A DNA stretch of 53,012 bases, from contig CACBCS010000013.1 in assembly GCA_902537815.1 (NCBI GenBank), positions 1 to 53,012 on the forward strand, written 5' to 3'. Made by a program: the position numbers and the translations under genes. The first letter of the stretch is position 1. Each line of letters begins with the position of its first letter. The notes beneath the pieces are model-generated. The model was given only the letters and a program-made list of their open reading frames with translations. It was not told where the DNA came from and did not search any database. Shown piece by piece: positions 33,544 to 41,744 of this stretch. The DNA is from an uncultured Pseudohongiella sp. (GTDB lineage Bacteria > Pseudomonadota > Gammaproteobacteria > Pseudomonadales > Pseudohongiellaceae).

Positions 33544-36075
33544 CTAGAATGAGTAATCCAATTGAAAACTGAACTCTCGGCCCTTGTTATAGCCAAAATT
33601 CACGTAGCCGGCTTGTGTGATCTCATTACGTTGGTCCGTTAGATTTTTCGCTTTCAGGGTCATTGCCAGATCATCGGACAAATCCCGAATAAATACGAAG
33701 TTAAGCTCGCCAAATGGCTGCTCGACTAAGTCAGGCGCGGTCTCTATTCCGACCTCGTAGATTCTCTCACCATAGTAATGATAAAGAAGCGTAGCGGTTG
33801 TGCCTGACATTGGCTCATAACCAAATTGGAAATTAAACAGATAGTCAGACTGCCCCTGCAAAGGCCTTGAAGAAGACGTCAATACCCCAAGGTCTTTCTC
33901 GGCTATGGTGACTTCCGAATCAATCACGGACGCATTAGCCTGAACGTAGAAGTCTTCACCGATGCCATTAAAAAATCCATCCCCGAGAAAGTCGAGTCGC
34001 TTGTAGACTTCAAACTCTGCACCAGCATTCTCGGCGCCTTTAGCGTTAATATATGTCCCCGCTCTCTGAGTACTCCCCACGATTGAGGCCTCAATCGGAT
34101 TCGTGAACTCTTTGTAAAATAACCCTGCCGACACATAGTCACTAAACCCAAAATACCATTCCCACCTGAGGTCAAAATTCTCTAGCTCGGTAATTTTAAG
34201 ATTCGGGTTGCCTATAACATCCCGGCCATTAATTGGATTCGTGAAAGCGGCAGGCGACAACTCGCGAAAATCCGGCCTCGAGACAGTCTGACTGTAACCC
34301 AGCCTGAACTGGTGGTCGCCCGCAATGTAAGTCAGGCTCGCGGACGGCAGTAGTTTATCAGTCTCCTGAGAAGCTCGAGAGCCAATACCTGGTCTAAATA
34401 GATCAAACGTATCGACAAGCTGCTCAAATTTTTCCTGCCTGCCACCAAGGGTGAACCGCAATCTATCATCGAAATTAAATTCTACTTCGCCATACACCGC
34501 ATCAAGAGTATTCTGAGCCTGATAATTATCAGTCGGGCGGGTTATTTCGCGAATCGTAAAGCCATTAGAGACAATATTAGCCGGCACGAGTATTTCTTCC
34601 AGCGGCCTCAGAAGCAGTTCAACGTCGTTTGCCGCTGCACCCGCGAATGCGAAGCCAAACCTACGGATCTCAGACTCTCTCTCTTTTTCGACACGCATGT
34701 ATCCCGCTCTGGTGGTAATAGTAGAGCCAGCAGGACCACCGTAAAACGTCATGCTCAGATCAAGGCCGACGTCCCGAACTTCATCGTCGAGGGTGCTCCA
34801 ATTCCTGAGGTTACCATCGACCCTTGAAGAAAATTCGCCATTATCGCGCCGGTATATGCGCTCGTCGGGAGCATCCCGCTCCGCATTAATCTTGCTTAAC
34901 CGCCAATTTACGGTAAGTTCGTTTAACTCTGGGAAGTAATGATCACCCTGTATCTGGTTGGAAAATAGTTCACGTTCGATCCATCTGGACTCATTAAGTT
35001 CAACGTCCAATGAATCCTCCACAAACCCTGTGGCGCGCCCAACTAAATTGTCTGTTTTCCTGAGGACCACAGACGTGAGACGGACGTTGTGGTTGAAGTT
35101 AAAGTCTACACCTGTAGTAAAGAGGCCGCTTGTGTCTATGCTGTGCTCTGTTCCCGTCCATGTCAGACCGTCGAAGTGCATCAATCCATCGGTGCCTGGA
35201 ACCCAACTGTTTCGCTCAATAACGTCAGTGTCCCAGCTGTTTGAGTAATTAACTGCGGCCAAGTAGTTTATCTTCGCACCGGAGTCCCCGATATCGTGAA
35301 AATTTCCGGTTGAAAGCGTTAGTGAGGCGTTGGGAGGAAGTTCCTTTAACTCAGGAGTGTATTGATTATTGAAACTTCGGCCTACCTCGTCTAGCTGCTC
35401 TTGAGGAATACCGACTTGGGAGAACGGGCTGTATTTTCGGAGTTCTTGACTATTGGCTGTCGCATTCTGCAAGGCAGTAGACTTGTCACGCCACCCATCA
35501 TCTATCCCGAGCCAATCGGTGTCTCCACCACTCATATGCAAACCATCTTTGAATGCGACGTTCTGAACCATGCCGGTGGATCCTGTCACATTGAAAAAGA
35601 ACTCATCTGTAGATTTCTTCGTCCGCATTTGGAGAACGCCACCACCGAACTCACTGGGGAACCGTGCCGAATAGGTTTTTTGGACAAGCACGCTGTCTAG
35701 AACCGCCGTGGGAAAAAGATCGAGCGGAACGACTCGGTTGATGGGCTCTGGGCTTGGCAGGATCGCTCCATTCAACAGCGTCGTTGAATACCTCTCACCC
35801 AGACCTCGGACGTAAACATATTTACCTCCCACGGTGGAAAGACCCGCCACCCGCTTAAGGCTCTCAGCAATATTAGCGTCACCAGTACGGGTAAACTCTT
35901 CAGAGTCAACCACATTGGCAACGGCATCCGTAGCGCGCTTCTCGTCAGGCACGAACCGGCCAATGACAGATATTTCCTCAATCTGTTGCGAGCCGTCTTC
36001 GTCTGCTAGTTGTGCTTGCGCGGAGAATATAGGAGCGAAGATGGCAAGGAGTGCGCATCGTTTAAGGTTAATCAT
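33544..36075 (-). CDS. Pho-regulated TonB-dependent receptor
   Basis: About 843 residues. Start ATG 36075 (MINLKRCALLAIF), which gives a good signal peptide (FSAQA) and lies 50 bases after the Pho box; a longer frame from 36150 would run across that box. TonB box region EEISVIGRF, plug with TGDANIAESLKRVAGLSTVG, KYVYVRGLGERYSTTLLNGA and the SEFGGGVLQMRTKKS segment, then a large barrel ending FSFQLDYSF. The plug type (VRGLGERYS) is common in receptors for organic substrates rather than siderophores. With a Pho box in front and phoB behind, uptake of a phosphorus-containing compound is the best inference. Confidence 0.88.
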   Translation of the reverse strand: MINLKRCALLAIFAPIFSAQAQLADEDGSQQIEEISVIGRFVPDEKRATDAVANVVDSEEFTRTGDANIAESLKRVAGLSTVGGKYVYVRGLGERYSTTLLNGAILPSPEPINRVVPLDLFPTAVLDSVLVQKTYSARFPSEFGGGVLQMRTKKSTDEFFFNVTGSTGMVQNVAFKDGLHMSGGDTDWLGIDDGWRDKSTALQNATANSQELRKYSPFSQVGIPQEQLDEVGRSFNNQYTPELKELPPNASLTLSTGNFHDIGDSGAKINYLAAVNYSNSWDTDVIERNSWVPGTDGLMHFDGLTWTGTEHSIDTSGLFTTGVDFNFNHNVRLTSVVLRKTDNLVGRATGFVEDSLDVELNESRWIERELFSNQIQGDHYFPELNELTVNWRLSKINAERDAPDERIYRRDNGEFSSRVDGNLRNWSTLDDEVRDVGLDLSMTFYGGPAGSTITTRAGYMRVEKERESEIRRFGFAFAGAAANDVELLLRPLEEILVPANIVSNGFTIREITRPTDNYQAQNTLDAVYGEVEFNFDDRLRFTLGGRQEKFEQLVDTFDLFRPGIGSRASQETDKLLPSASLTYIAGDHQFRLGYSQTVSRPDFRELSPAAFTNPINGRDVIGNPNLKITELENFDLRWEWYFGFSDYVSAGLFYKEFTNPIEASIVGSTQRAGTYINAKGAENAGAEFEVYKRLDFLGDGFFNGIGEDFYVQANASVIDSEVTIAEKDLGVLTSSSRPLQGQSDYLFNFQFGYEPMSGTTATLLYHYYGERIYEVGIETAPDLVEQPFGELNFVFIRDLSDDLAMTLKAKNLTDQRNEITQAGYVNFGYNKGREFSFQLDYSF

Positions 36076-36125
36076 GAGTGGAGCCTTCGGAGTGACGAGT
36101 TCGGAAGGCATAATATGTATTTTTT

Positions 36126-36143
36126 GTGACAAAAAAGTGACAA
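36126..36143 (-). promoter_or_regulatory. Pho box (PhoB operator)
   Basis: On the minus strand TTGTCAC-TTTT-TTGTCAC: two identical 7-mers separated by four bases, the exact 11-base period of a Pho box (consensus CTGTCAT repeats). It lies 50 bases upstream of the receptor start and in its orientation. Confidence 0.88.
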
Positions 36144-36183
36144 AAACCAACCATTTTGAATCCGATTGACTTGCGCCTCAGAG

Positions 36184-36213
36184 AAAAAACGGGGGAGCGC
36201 TAAACGCTCCCCC
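36184..36213 (-). terminator. Rho-independent terminator after the beta-helix gene
   Basis: On the minus strand GGGGGAGCG-TTTAG-CGCTCCCCC followed by GTTTTTT: a perfect nine-base stem with a U-run. It separates the beta-helix transcript from the receptor gene, which then relies on its own Pho box promoter. Confidence 0.92.
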
Positions 36214-36237
36214 AAGGATATCTAATGCATGATCAGA

Positions 36238-38043
36238 CTAGTCGTAATCGTAAGACCATCCTTTAGTCCAATCGGAGGTGTCATCCTTTACTCCGCCAAT
36301 ATAATCAACTGCATCAAAGAATGTCCCGAGACCAGTTGCTGCAGTCTTGGCGTTGATCAATGACCCATTAGTCCAACCATTCGGGCCCCCGAGATCAACG
36401 GAACCGGAGGTTGTTCCAGTTTGAGCTGCAAACCAATCGGCAGTCGTGAATGTGCCGCTTCCTGCAAGCGCTGCCGCACAGGCAGTTGTTATGTACGAGC
36501 GGTCCATTCTCAATGTTCCATTGAGAGTCGCAGCTGAGGATCCGGACTGAGAGAAAGTCTCATCACCCGCTATCAGGATGCAACCTTCGGTTGATGCAAT
36601 CTCTCCTCCAACGACTGAATTATACATCTGCATAGCGGTTCCCGCCTTGAGCTCGAATGCGTGGCCGCTGCTCTTTTGGGTAGTGCTAGTGATGCAAGTT
36701 AGGTTTGAGATTGTGGGATTGGAGCGCGGAGTCGCGATTGGGTTTGCACCAAGGTTATCGGCCTCAATACAGTTATCTCCAGAGGTGGTGTGCTTAATCA
36801 CTACGTGTTGAAGGTTACCAGTCCAACCGTTGGTCCAATCAAGAGCATCGTCGTCTTGACCTGTAATCAGAATGTGCTTCGCATTGACCGTCCCGCCGTA
36901 GAACTCGATACCATCATCAGCTCCATTGTGGCTGTGGATATAATCGAGTGTCGTTCCGCTTCCGACTGCGTGCAACGAAATAGTGTTCAGTTCGTCGTCA
37001 GCGGTAATCGGATAGCCAGCATAACGAATCTGTACGTATGTCATCGAACCACTGTTATCTTCATCATTCGGGCTTGTACCGCCACCATATTCGCCCGTAG
37101 AGCCTTCGCCCTGCGCATATCCGCTGGCGGTATTCTGAGTAGCAGACCCATTAATCGCTACACCACCCCACAGACCTCTGGCGTTTAATACGTCGAGCGA
37201 ACCATCGTCCTGGCTGGACGTCATAATAATCGGTTTCTCTGGAGAGCCATTAGCAAAGATCTTGCCGCCGCGGCTGACTACGAGAGCAGACTGACCACCC
37301 TCAGAGATTATGCTTACGCCGGGGTCAATGGTAAGGCTCACCTTATCCTTGAATGCGGTATTCACGGTATTATTACCAACAAATACGGTACCCGAGAAAA
37401 AGTAGGCGTTGTTGGCAGTAAGATGCATGTCCGTTGTAATCGGATCGCCGACTGGGAGGTTGCAAACTGGCTTTCCGTTATAAGTAGCGGCGTTTTCAGT
37501 GGTCCCGGCCGGGCATCCACTCGGAGTAGTGCCGATTGCTACAGAAGCCGCGGTTGTGTTGTACGTGATGGTCGAAATGTCTCCACCGGTGTAGTACCCA
37601 ACGTAGGCCTTGAGCGACGCACCCGTTAGGTTCGTATCGGTCCCGATGAAGTTGTCGACGATAGTAATGTCTTCGGACGCTGTCAGAGTCTTCGTCTTGT
37701 AAGGTTGGACGTTAGTTAAGTCTAGTGGCACCCAGATTCCACCGGACAGCAAATTGAAAGTCCCGACGCCCGCTACTTCAAGCGCAACAACGATAGAACC
37801 AGCCTTGCCGACATCTGCGGCCTCGGGCTTTATCGTTGCGACGAGATCGAAGGAATCAGCGGCGGGCATAACGGCCTGGTACGAAGCTTTATTGTTAAGC
37901 GTTCCACCAATCAATATCTCCGCACCCGTTTTGGGTCCTGTGAGTGAATACGCGGGAGGCTGTGCAGCCTGCGTGGCAGCAGAGGCTATTGCCAAAGCAA
38001 CGCCACTGGCGATAGCACTCAGCTTTGTCTTAGTAGCTTTCAT
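36238..38043 (-). CDS. Secreted right-handed beta-helix protein
   Basis: About 601 residues from ATG 38043 (MKATKTK), signal peptide ending SAATQAAQ. N-terminal beta-rich domain, a Cys-bearing linker (SGCPAGTTENAATYNGKPVC), then a parallel beta-helix region: GVSIISEGGQSALVVSRGGK, GLWGGVAINGSA, VQIRYAGYPITADDELNTIS, HNGADDGIEFYGGTVN. This GLWGGVAINGSA plus GEGSTGEYGG signature belongs to a widespread family in marine bacteria, often beside a TonB receptor, with no proven function to my knowledge. Asp-rich turns (TGQDDDALDW) may bind calcium. A Pho-like site precedes it and a strong terminator follows. Confidence 0.78.
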   Translation of the reverse strand: MKATKTKLSAIASGVALAIASAATQAAQPPAYSLTGPKTGAEILIGGTLNNKASYQAVMPAADSFDLVATIKPEAADVGKAGSIVVALEVAGVGTFNLLSGGIWVPLDLTNVQPYKTKTLTASEDITIVDNFIGTDTNLTGASLKAYVGYYTGGDISTITYNTTAASVAIGTTPSGCPAGTTENAATYNGKPVCNLPVGDPITTDMHLTANNAYFFSGTVFVGNNTVNTAFKDKVSLTIDPGVSIISEGGQSALVVSRGGKIFANGSPEKPIIMTSSQDDGSLDVLNARGLWGGVAINGSATQNTASGYAQGEGSTGEYGGGTSPNDEDNSGSMTYVQIRYAGYPITADDELNTISLHAVGSGTTLDYIHSHNGADDGIEFYGGTVNAKHILITGQDDDALDWTNGWTGNLQHVVIKHTTSGDNCIEADNLGANPIATPRSNPTISNLTCITSTTQKSSGHAFELKAGTAMQMYNSVVGGEIASTEGCILIAGDETFSQSGSSAATLNGTLRMDRSYITTACAAALAGSGTFTTADWFAAQTGTTSGSVDLGGPNGWTNGSLINAKTAATGLGTFFDAVDYIGGVKDDTSDWTKGWSYDYD

Positions 38044-38123
38044 GTGTTCTCCTGTCCGGTACAACGTGGTTAAAAAAGAGTAGAGATGGTATTCCGCTTG
38101 TATTTCATTTCTGAGACCAAATC

Positions 38124-38141
38124 GTTTCACTTTTATGACAA
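38124..38141 (-). promoter_or_regulatory. Probable Pho box upstream of the beta-helix gene
   Basis: On the minus strand TTGTCATAAAAGTGAAAC: the first 7-mer TTGTCAT fits the Pho consensus closely, the second (GTGAAAC, 11 bases later) only in part. It lies 80 bases upstream of the beta-helix start. The divergent 2OG oxygenase gene starts 97 bases on the other side. Confidence 0.5.
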
Positions 38142-38237
38142 ACACAATGGGCGCGATCTTTTCGTTATTTCCAATAATTCTCGCTAGGTCTTAAACTCCA
38201 CCACCGACACAAATTTGAGATAAAGTCCAAGACTCTG

Positions 38238-38924
38238 ATGAAAACCAATTCTTCAACAGAAAATCACGCTCTACGCGTCAAAGCTCAACCGATAGGGATC
38301 TTTGAGACTCCGATCGCCTATGGGAGACTGAAAGACGCTGATGAAGTCATGAAAGAATTGGAAGTTGCAATTAGAAAACGCAAAACCATATCAAAGGGGC
38401 TTAGTCGATCTAACCTGGGTGGCTGGCACTCCGAAAGCGACATGCTCGAATGGGGTGGCCCTGCGGCACACAGGCTTGCTGAGGCCGCAATCAACATTGC
38501 CAAGCGGATGAGTTACTTTGAGGAGTCCTCGGCCGAGGACCGCCGGTGGCTAGTGCGCATGTGGGCAAACGTGACCCCTGAAGGTGGGCTGAATCTTTTA
38601 CATAGTCATCCAGGCAACCTGTGGGCTGCCGTGCTCTACATTGATATGGGTCATGAGACCGAGCAGGAATCCCGCAACGCCGGAGGAAGCTTATACCTGG
38701 AAGATCCGAGATTTCCGATGGCCGCGATGCGTGACACGGCCTTTAGAATGCGGGGCGTCGACGGCCAGCCCCAGCAGTACCAGACAGAAATTGAGCTCCA
38801 GCGTGGGAATCTGATCGTGTTTCCGGCATGGCTGCAGCACGGAGTGCGGCCGCACACTGGTAAGAGGGACCGGATCTCCGTAGCAATGAATATTGACGCG
38901 GTAAGAAAAGACGTAGGCCGCTAA
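38238..38924 (+). CDS. Putative 2OG-Fe(II) oxygenase (TIGR02466-like)
   Basis: A 228-residue double-stranded beta-helix oxygenase. WANVTPEGGLNLLHSHPGNL holds the first iron His, GGSLYLEDPRF follows, and the distal part FPAWLQHGVRPHTGKRDRIS holds the second His and the 2-oxoglutarate-binding Arg. It has no signal peptide, so it is cytoplasmic. Divergent from the Pho-associated beta-helix gene; oxidation of an imported organophosphorus compound (as PhnY does in another subfamily) is speculation. Confidence 0.8.
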   Translation: MKTNSSTENHALRVKAQPIGIFETPIAYGRLKDADEVMKELEVAIRKRKTISKGLSRSNLGGWHSESDMLEWGGPAAHRLAEAAINIAKRMSYFEESSAEDRRWLVRMWANVTPEGGLNLLHSHPGNLWAAVLYIDMGHETEQESRNAGGSLYLEDPRFPMAAMRDTAFRMRGVDGQPQQYQTEIELQRGNLIVFPAWLQHGVRPHTGKRDRISVAMNIDAVRKDVGR

Positions 38925-38956
38925 GCTGAGCTGCGGGGATGGTTTTATCGGCGAGT

Positions 38957-38988
38957 TCACCTTCAAGCCGCTAGAGGGCTGAAGGTGA
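38957..38988. terminator. Hairpin between convergent oxygenase and chrR genes
   Basis: TCACCTTCA-AGCC / GGCT-GAAGGTGA stem with one bulged base and a seven-base loop, between the stops at 38924 and 39005. It can serve both directions; no strong U-run. Confidence 0.6.
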
Positions 38989-39004
38989 CCGTTCTAGTAA
39001 GAGC

Positions 39005-39706
39005 CTAGTATGCAGCTGCTGAGGTCGCGCGCCGGAAGCGGTAACGGATAAACGGATTGAGCAAGCGGGCCAGGCCCTTGGTGAAGGTCAGCGGACTGTC
39101 CAGAACGGCAAAGCAAAGGCATCCCTCTTCACTGGCCGGCTGATGCAGATCCTTAGCAGTTCGTACGACAAAGTCAGCGGGCTTGTAGTGGCCCAACTCG
39201 TCCTCAAAGCTGCCATCCAGCACCAGCGTGACCTCGTTACCCTGATGTTTGTGCACAGGCACCTGACTGCCGGGTTTCATATACAGGAATTCGCACTGCG
39301 TCTGGTCATCCAGGGTCACCATTGCCTGATTGATGCCGCCAGCAAGCTGATTCCAGACTAGACCGTCCGAGGCAACCTTAGCGAGCGCACGGGGCAGCGT
39401 GACGCTGTGATCCAACATGTGAATTTTAGGCACATTATTCCGCGTGATGTCGTCTCCCTTCATCTGGGGATGATCGACAATACGATCGATCATAGCCGAA
39501 AAATTGATGCTGCTCGCCCTCGTAGCCGGCGCGCTTCTCAGCCACTCTTCCGAGGCCGCCTCTTCCAACTCGCTGATCGATTTCCGGCAGGTGGAACATA
39601 GCTCAACATGGGCGGAGATGACCACATTCATGCCGGGGGCCAGAGACCCCTGAGCAAAACCCTCGAGCTGTTCGGGTGTCGGGTGATATTTAGCGTCGAT
39701 ATTCAT
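39005..39706 (-). CDS. chrR: Anti-sigma factor ChrR (zinc ASD plus cupin)
   Basis: 233 residues. It binds the ECF sigma factor and releases it in response to singlet oxygen or related oxidants. The N-terminal zinc anti-sigma domain has HVELCSTC (His-x3-Cys-x2-Cys); the C-terminal cupin domain has the metal ligands PVHKHQGNEVTLVLDGSFED and a later His (DLHQPASEEGC). Start ATG 39706 overlaps the sigma gene stop by four bases (ATGA). Pairing and promoter fit the RpoE-ChrR system of Rhodobacter sphaeroides (ECF11). Confidence 0.93.
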   Translation of the reverse strand: MNIDAKYHPTPEQLEGFAQGSLAPGMNVVISAHVELCSTCRKSISELEEAASEEWLRSAPATRASSINFSAMIDRIVDHPQMKGDDITRNNVPKIHMLDHSVTLPRALAKVASDGLVWNQLAGGINQAMVTLDDQTQCEFLYMKPGSQVPVHKHQGNEVTLVLDGSFEDELGHYKPADFVVRTAKDLHQPASEEGCLCFAVLDSPLTFTKGLARLLNPFIRYRFRRATSAAAY

Positions 39707-40365
39707 ACTTCGGTACCAACCATTTGTCGCAATTTACCCACGCCTAGTCTGAGCCGCGATTTGAGCGTTCCGAGCGGAATCGCTAGCACTGCGGCTGCTT
39801 CTTCGTGAGTTCGATCATGAATGTAAATCTGTTCTACAACGGCCCGCTGAGCGGCAGGCAGTTGCCCGTAAAAACTCTCTATTTTACTGACCTCTACTTC
39901 CATAGTGCCCGTTTCTTCGTGCACAAGCTGAGAATCAATATCGCCCTCTTGCGGCCAGATATCATCTGCGCTCACGGTCGCGGGCTGCCGCTTCATTTTA
40001 CGCAGAATGTCGAAACACCGATTCCTCGTGAGTGTAAAAATCCAGCTTTGGGCTGTTCCACGGTCCAGATCGTAGAGCGGAGCTTTTTGCCAGACCGTAA
40101 GCATGGCTTCCTGCACGAGATCATGTGACAACTGCTCATTGCGCGTCAGCTTCATGCCCATCGCGTATATTTTGTTAGAAAATCGGGAAAACAGTGCATT
40201 GAAGGCGGCGCGATCCTGGTGATTGCCCACCGCAATCAACAACCGCTCATCACTATCCGACGCTTCGCTGGAGACCCGTGGTGCGGACGCCGGTTCCCGG
40301 ACCGAGTTTGTTTTGGCTAAAGAGCCCATAAGTATGCTTCCAGCGCCAGAAATCACGTCATCCAT
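39703..40365 (-). CDS. rpoE: ECF sigma factor RpoE (ECF11 type)
   Basis: Up to 220 residues with region 2 (FNALFSRFSNKIYAMGMKLT, DLVQEAMLTVWQKAPLYD, AQSWIFTLTRNRCFDILRKM) and region 4 (AQRAVVEQIYIHDRTHEEAA, then PLGTLKSRLRLGVGKLRQM). It directs transcription of the oxidant-response genes and of itself. The predicted own promoter places the -10 only seven bases before ATG 40365. Either the mRNA is leaderless or translation starts at ATG 40329 (MGSLAKTN). Coupled to chrR by ATGA. Confidence 0.93.
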   Translation of the reverse strand: MDDVISGAGSILMGSLAKTNSVREPASAPRVSSEASDSDERLLIAVGNHQDRAAFNALFSRFSNKIYAMGMKLTRNEQLSHDLVQEAMLTVWQKAPLYDLDRGTAQSWIFTLTRNRCFDILRKMKRQPATVSADDIWPQEGDIDSQLVHEETGTMEVEVSKIESFYGQLPAAQRAVVEQIYIHDRTHEEAAAVLAIPLGTLKSRLRLGVGKLRQMVGTEV

Positions 40366-40371
40366 AACCTG

Positions 40372-40401
40372 CTATAACGAAATACAGGGGGCCACGGATC
40401 A
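40372..40401 (-). promoter_or_regulatory. ECF promoter for rpoE-chrR
   Basis: On the minus strand TGATCC (40401-40396), 18 bases, TTATAG (40377-40372). TGATCC is the -35 element known for Rhodobacter RpoE. It indicates positive autoregulation. Confidence 0.75.
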
Positions 40402-40426
40402 CTGAATTCGGACGTATATTAAAAGG

Positions 40427-40456
40427 TGATCTAAACAGTAACAGACTCCGTTTTAG
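40427..40456 (+). promoter_or_regulatory. ECF promoter for the lipid-modification operon
   Basis: TGATCT (40427-40432), 18 bases, TTTTAG (40451-40456): one mismatch per element from the divergent rpoE promoter and the same spacing. Transcription would start about 25 bases before ATG 40489. Confidence 0.7.
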
Positions 40457-40488
40457 GATGATACCAGTAATATCAGGCTTAAAGCCCC

Positions 40489-40959
40489 ATGACACCGACT
40501 CCCGAACTCAAGTCTGCACAGAATCTGACCAGCGCAGACTACCTCGCGTCCCGCGTCAAGGAGGCATTCCACAGCCTTGGCACAGAAAATCTCTCAGACG
40601 TGGAGTCGCTTTATGCCTCTGATATTTACTTTGAAGACCCGTCACACGCCGTGCAAGGCCGGCCGGCCTTGATGCAGTTCTTCTCTAAGCAATTCGCTAA
40701 CCTTGATAAGTGTGGGTTCAAGTTTCACTCAACCATCGTTAACGACACCGATGTCTTTATGACCTGGACAATGTTTCTGAACCACCCGAAGCTACGGGGG
40801 GGTGAAACGATCCGGGTAGAGGGTTCCAGCTATTTGCGCACGCGAAACGGCAAAGTTTACTACCACCGCGACTACTTCGATTTGGGATCTATGCTCTACG
40901 AGCACATCCCACTGTTAGGTCGTATCATCCGCAAGATCAAATCACGACTCGGACAATGA
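40489..40959 (+). CDS. NTF2-like (SnoaL-type) protein
   Basis: 156 residues with the cone-shaped NTF2 fold: EAFHSLGTENLSDVESLYAS, then IYFEDPSHAVQGRPALMQFF and GKVYYHRDYFDLGSMLYEHI. Proteins of this kind often accompany ECF11 operons; enzyme or binding role unknown. First gene of the RpoE-controlled operon; overlaps the SDR gene by four bases. Confidence 0.82.
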   Translation: MTPTPELKSAQNLTSADYLASRVKEAFHSLGTENLSDVESLYASDIYFEDPSHAVQGRPALMQFFSKQFANLDKCGFKFHSTIVNDTDVFMTWTMFLNHPKLRGGETIRVEGSSYLRTRNGKVYYHRDYFDLGSMLYEHIPLLGRIIRKIKSRLGQ

Positions 40960-41678
40960 TCATACTGATCACCGGCACCAGCTCCGGTATCGGTTTGAAA
41001 CTGGCGCAGGATTATCTTGCGGCAGGGAACACGGTTTTCTGCTGCGGGCGAAACAAACCGGTACTACACCAACTGGTCACACCATTCGGCGACAGGGCAA
41101 TACCGCTCGCCTTTGACGTGCGGAACCGAGAGGACTGTCTGGCCGCTCTAACCGCCCTCCCTGAACTTGACCTGGTCATCCTAAATGCAGGGACCTGCGA
41201 ATACATCGATGCCAGCAACTTCGATGCCGCCAGCTTTGAAAGAGTCATACGCATCAACTTGATAGGTCTTGCAAATTGCCTCGAAGCCCTGGTTCCCAAA
41301 TTAGCGGCGGGCTCCAGTCTGTCACTGATGGGCAGCAGTTCAAGCTATCTGCCACTGCCGAGGGCGGAAGCCTACGGCGCTTCGAAAGCGGCAACCGAGT
41401 ATCTTGCGAAGACACTGGCCATCACGCTTGGCAAAGAAGGCATCCACGTAAGTTATATTGCTCCGGGATTTGTCGAGACACCCTTGTCCGACCTCAATGA
41501 TTTTCCGATGCCGATGCGGGTAGATGTCGAATTTGCATCTAGACGGATACGACATGGACTCGAGAGAAAACAGAGCGAGATCCACTTTCCGAGGCTGTTT
41601 ACCGGCTTCATGAAAACACTCTCCCTACTGCCATTCACCTGGCAACGGTTTTTACTGGCGAAAGTCTTGATGTCATAA
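40956..41678 (+). CDS. Short-chain dehydrogenase/reductase
   Basis: 240-residue classical SDR. Cofactor motif TGTSSGIG (about 6-13), the NAG motif (VILNAGT), catalytic Ser (MGSSSSY) and YGASKAATEYLAK with Tyr/Lys. Substrate likely a lipid-derived carbonyl or alcohol, given the operon. ATGA overlap with the previous gene. Confidence 0.88.
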   Translation: MIILITGTSSGIGLKLAQDYLAAGNTVFCCGRNKPVLHQLVTPFGDRAIPLAFDVRNREDCLAALTALPELDLVILNAGTCEYIDASNFDAASFERVIRINLIGLANCLEALVPKLAAGSSLSLMGSSSSYLPLPRAEAYGASKAATEYLAKTLAITLGKEGIHVSYIAPGFVETPLSDLNDFPMPMRVDVEFASRRIRHGLERKQSEIHFPRLFTGFMKTLSLLPFTWQRFLLAKVLMS

Positions 41679-41744
41679 CCCTGCTGACATCCATCTGACA
41701 GCCTCTGCCGTTGAAATCGGGCTGGCCTGAAAAGGGCAATAACA

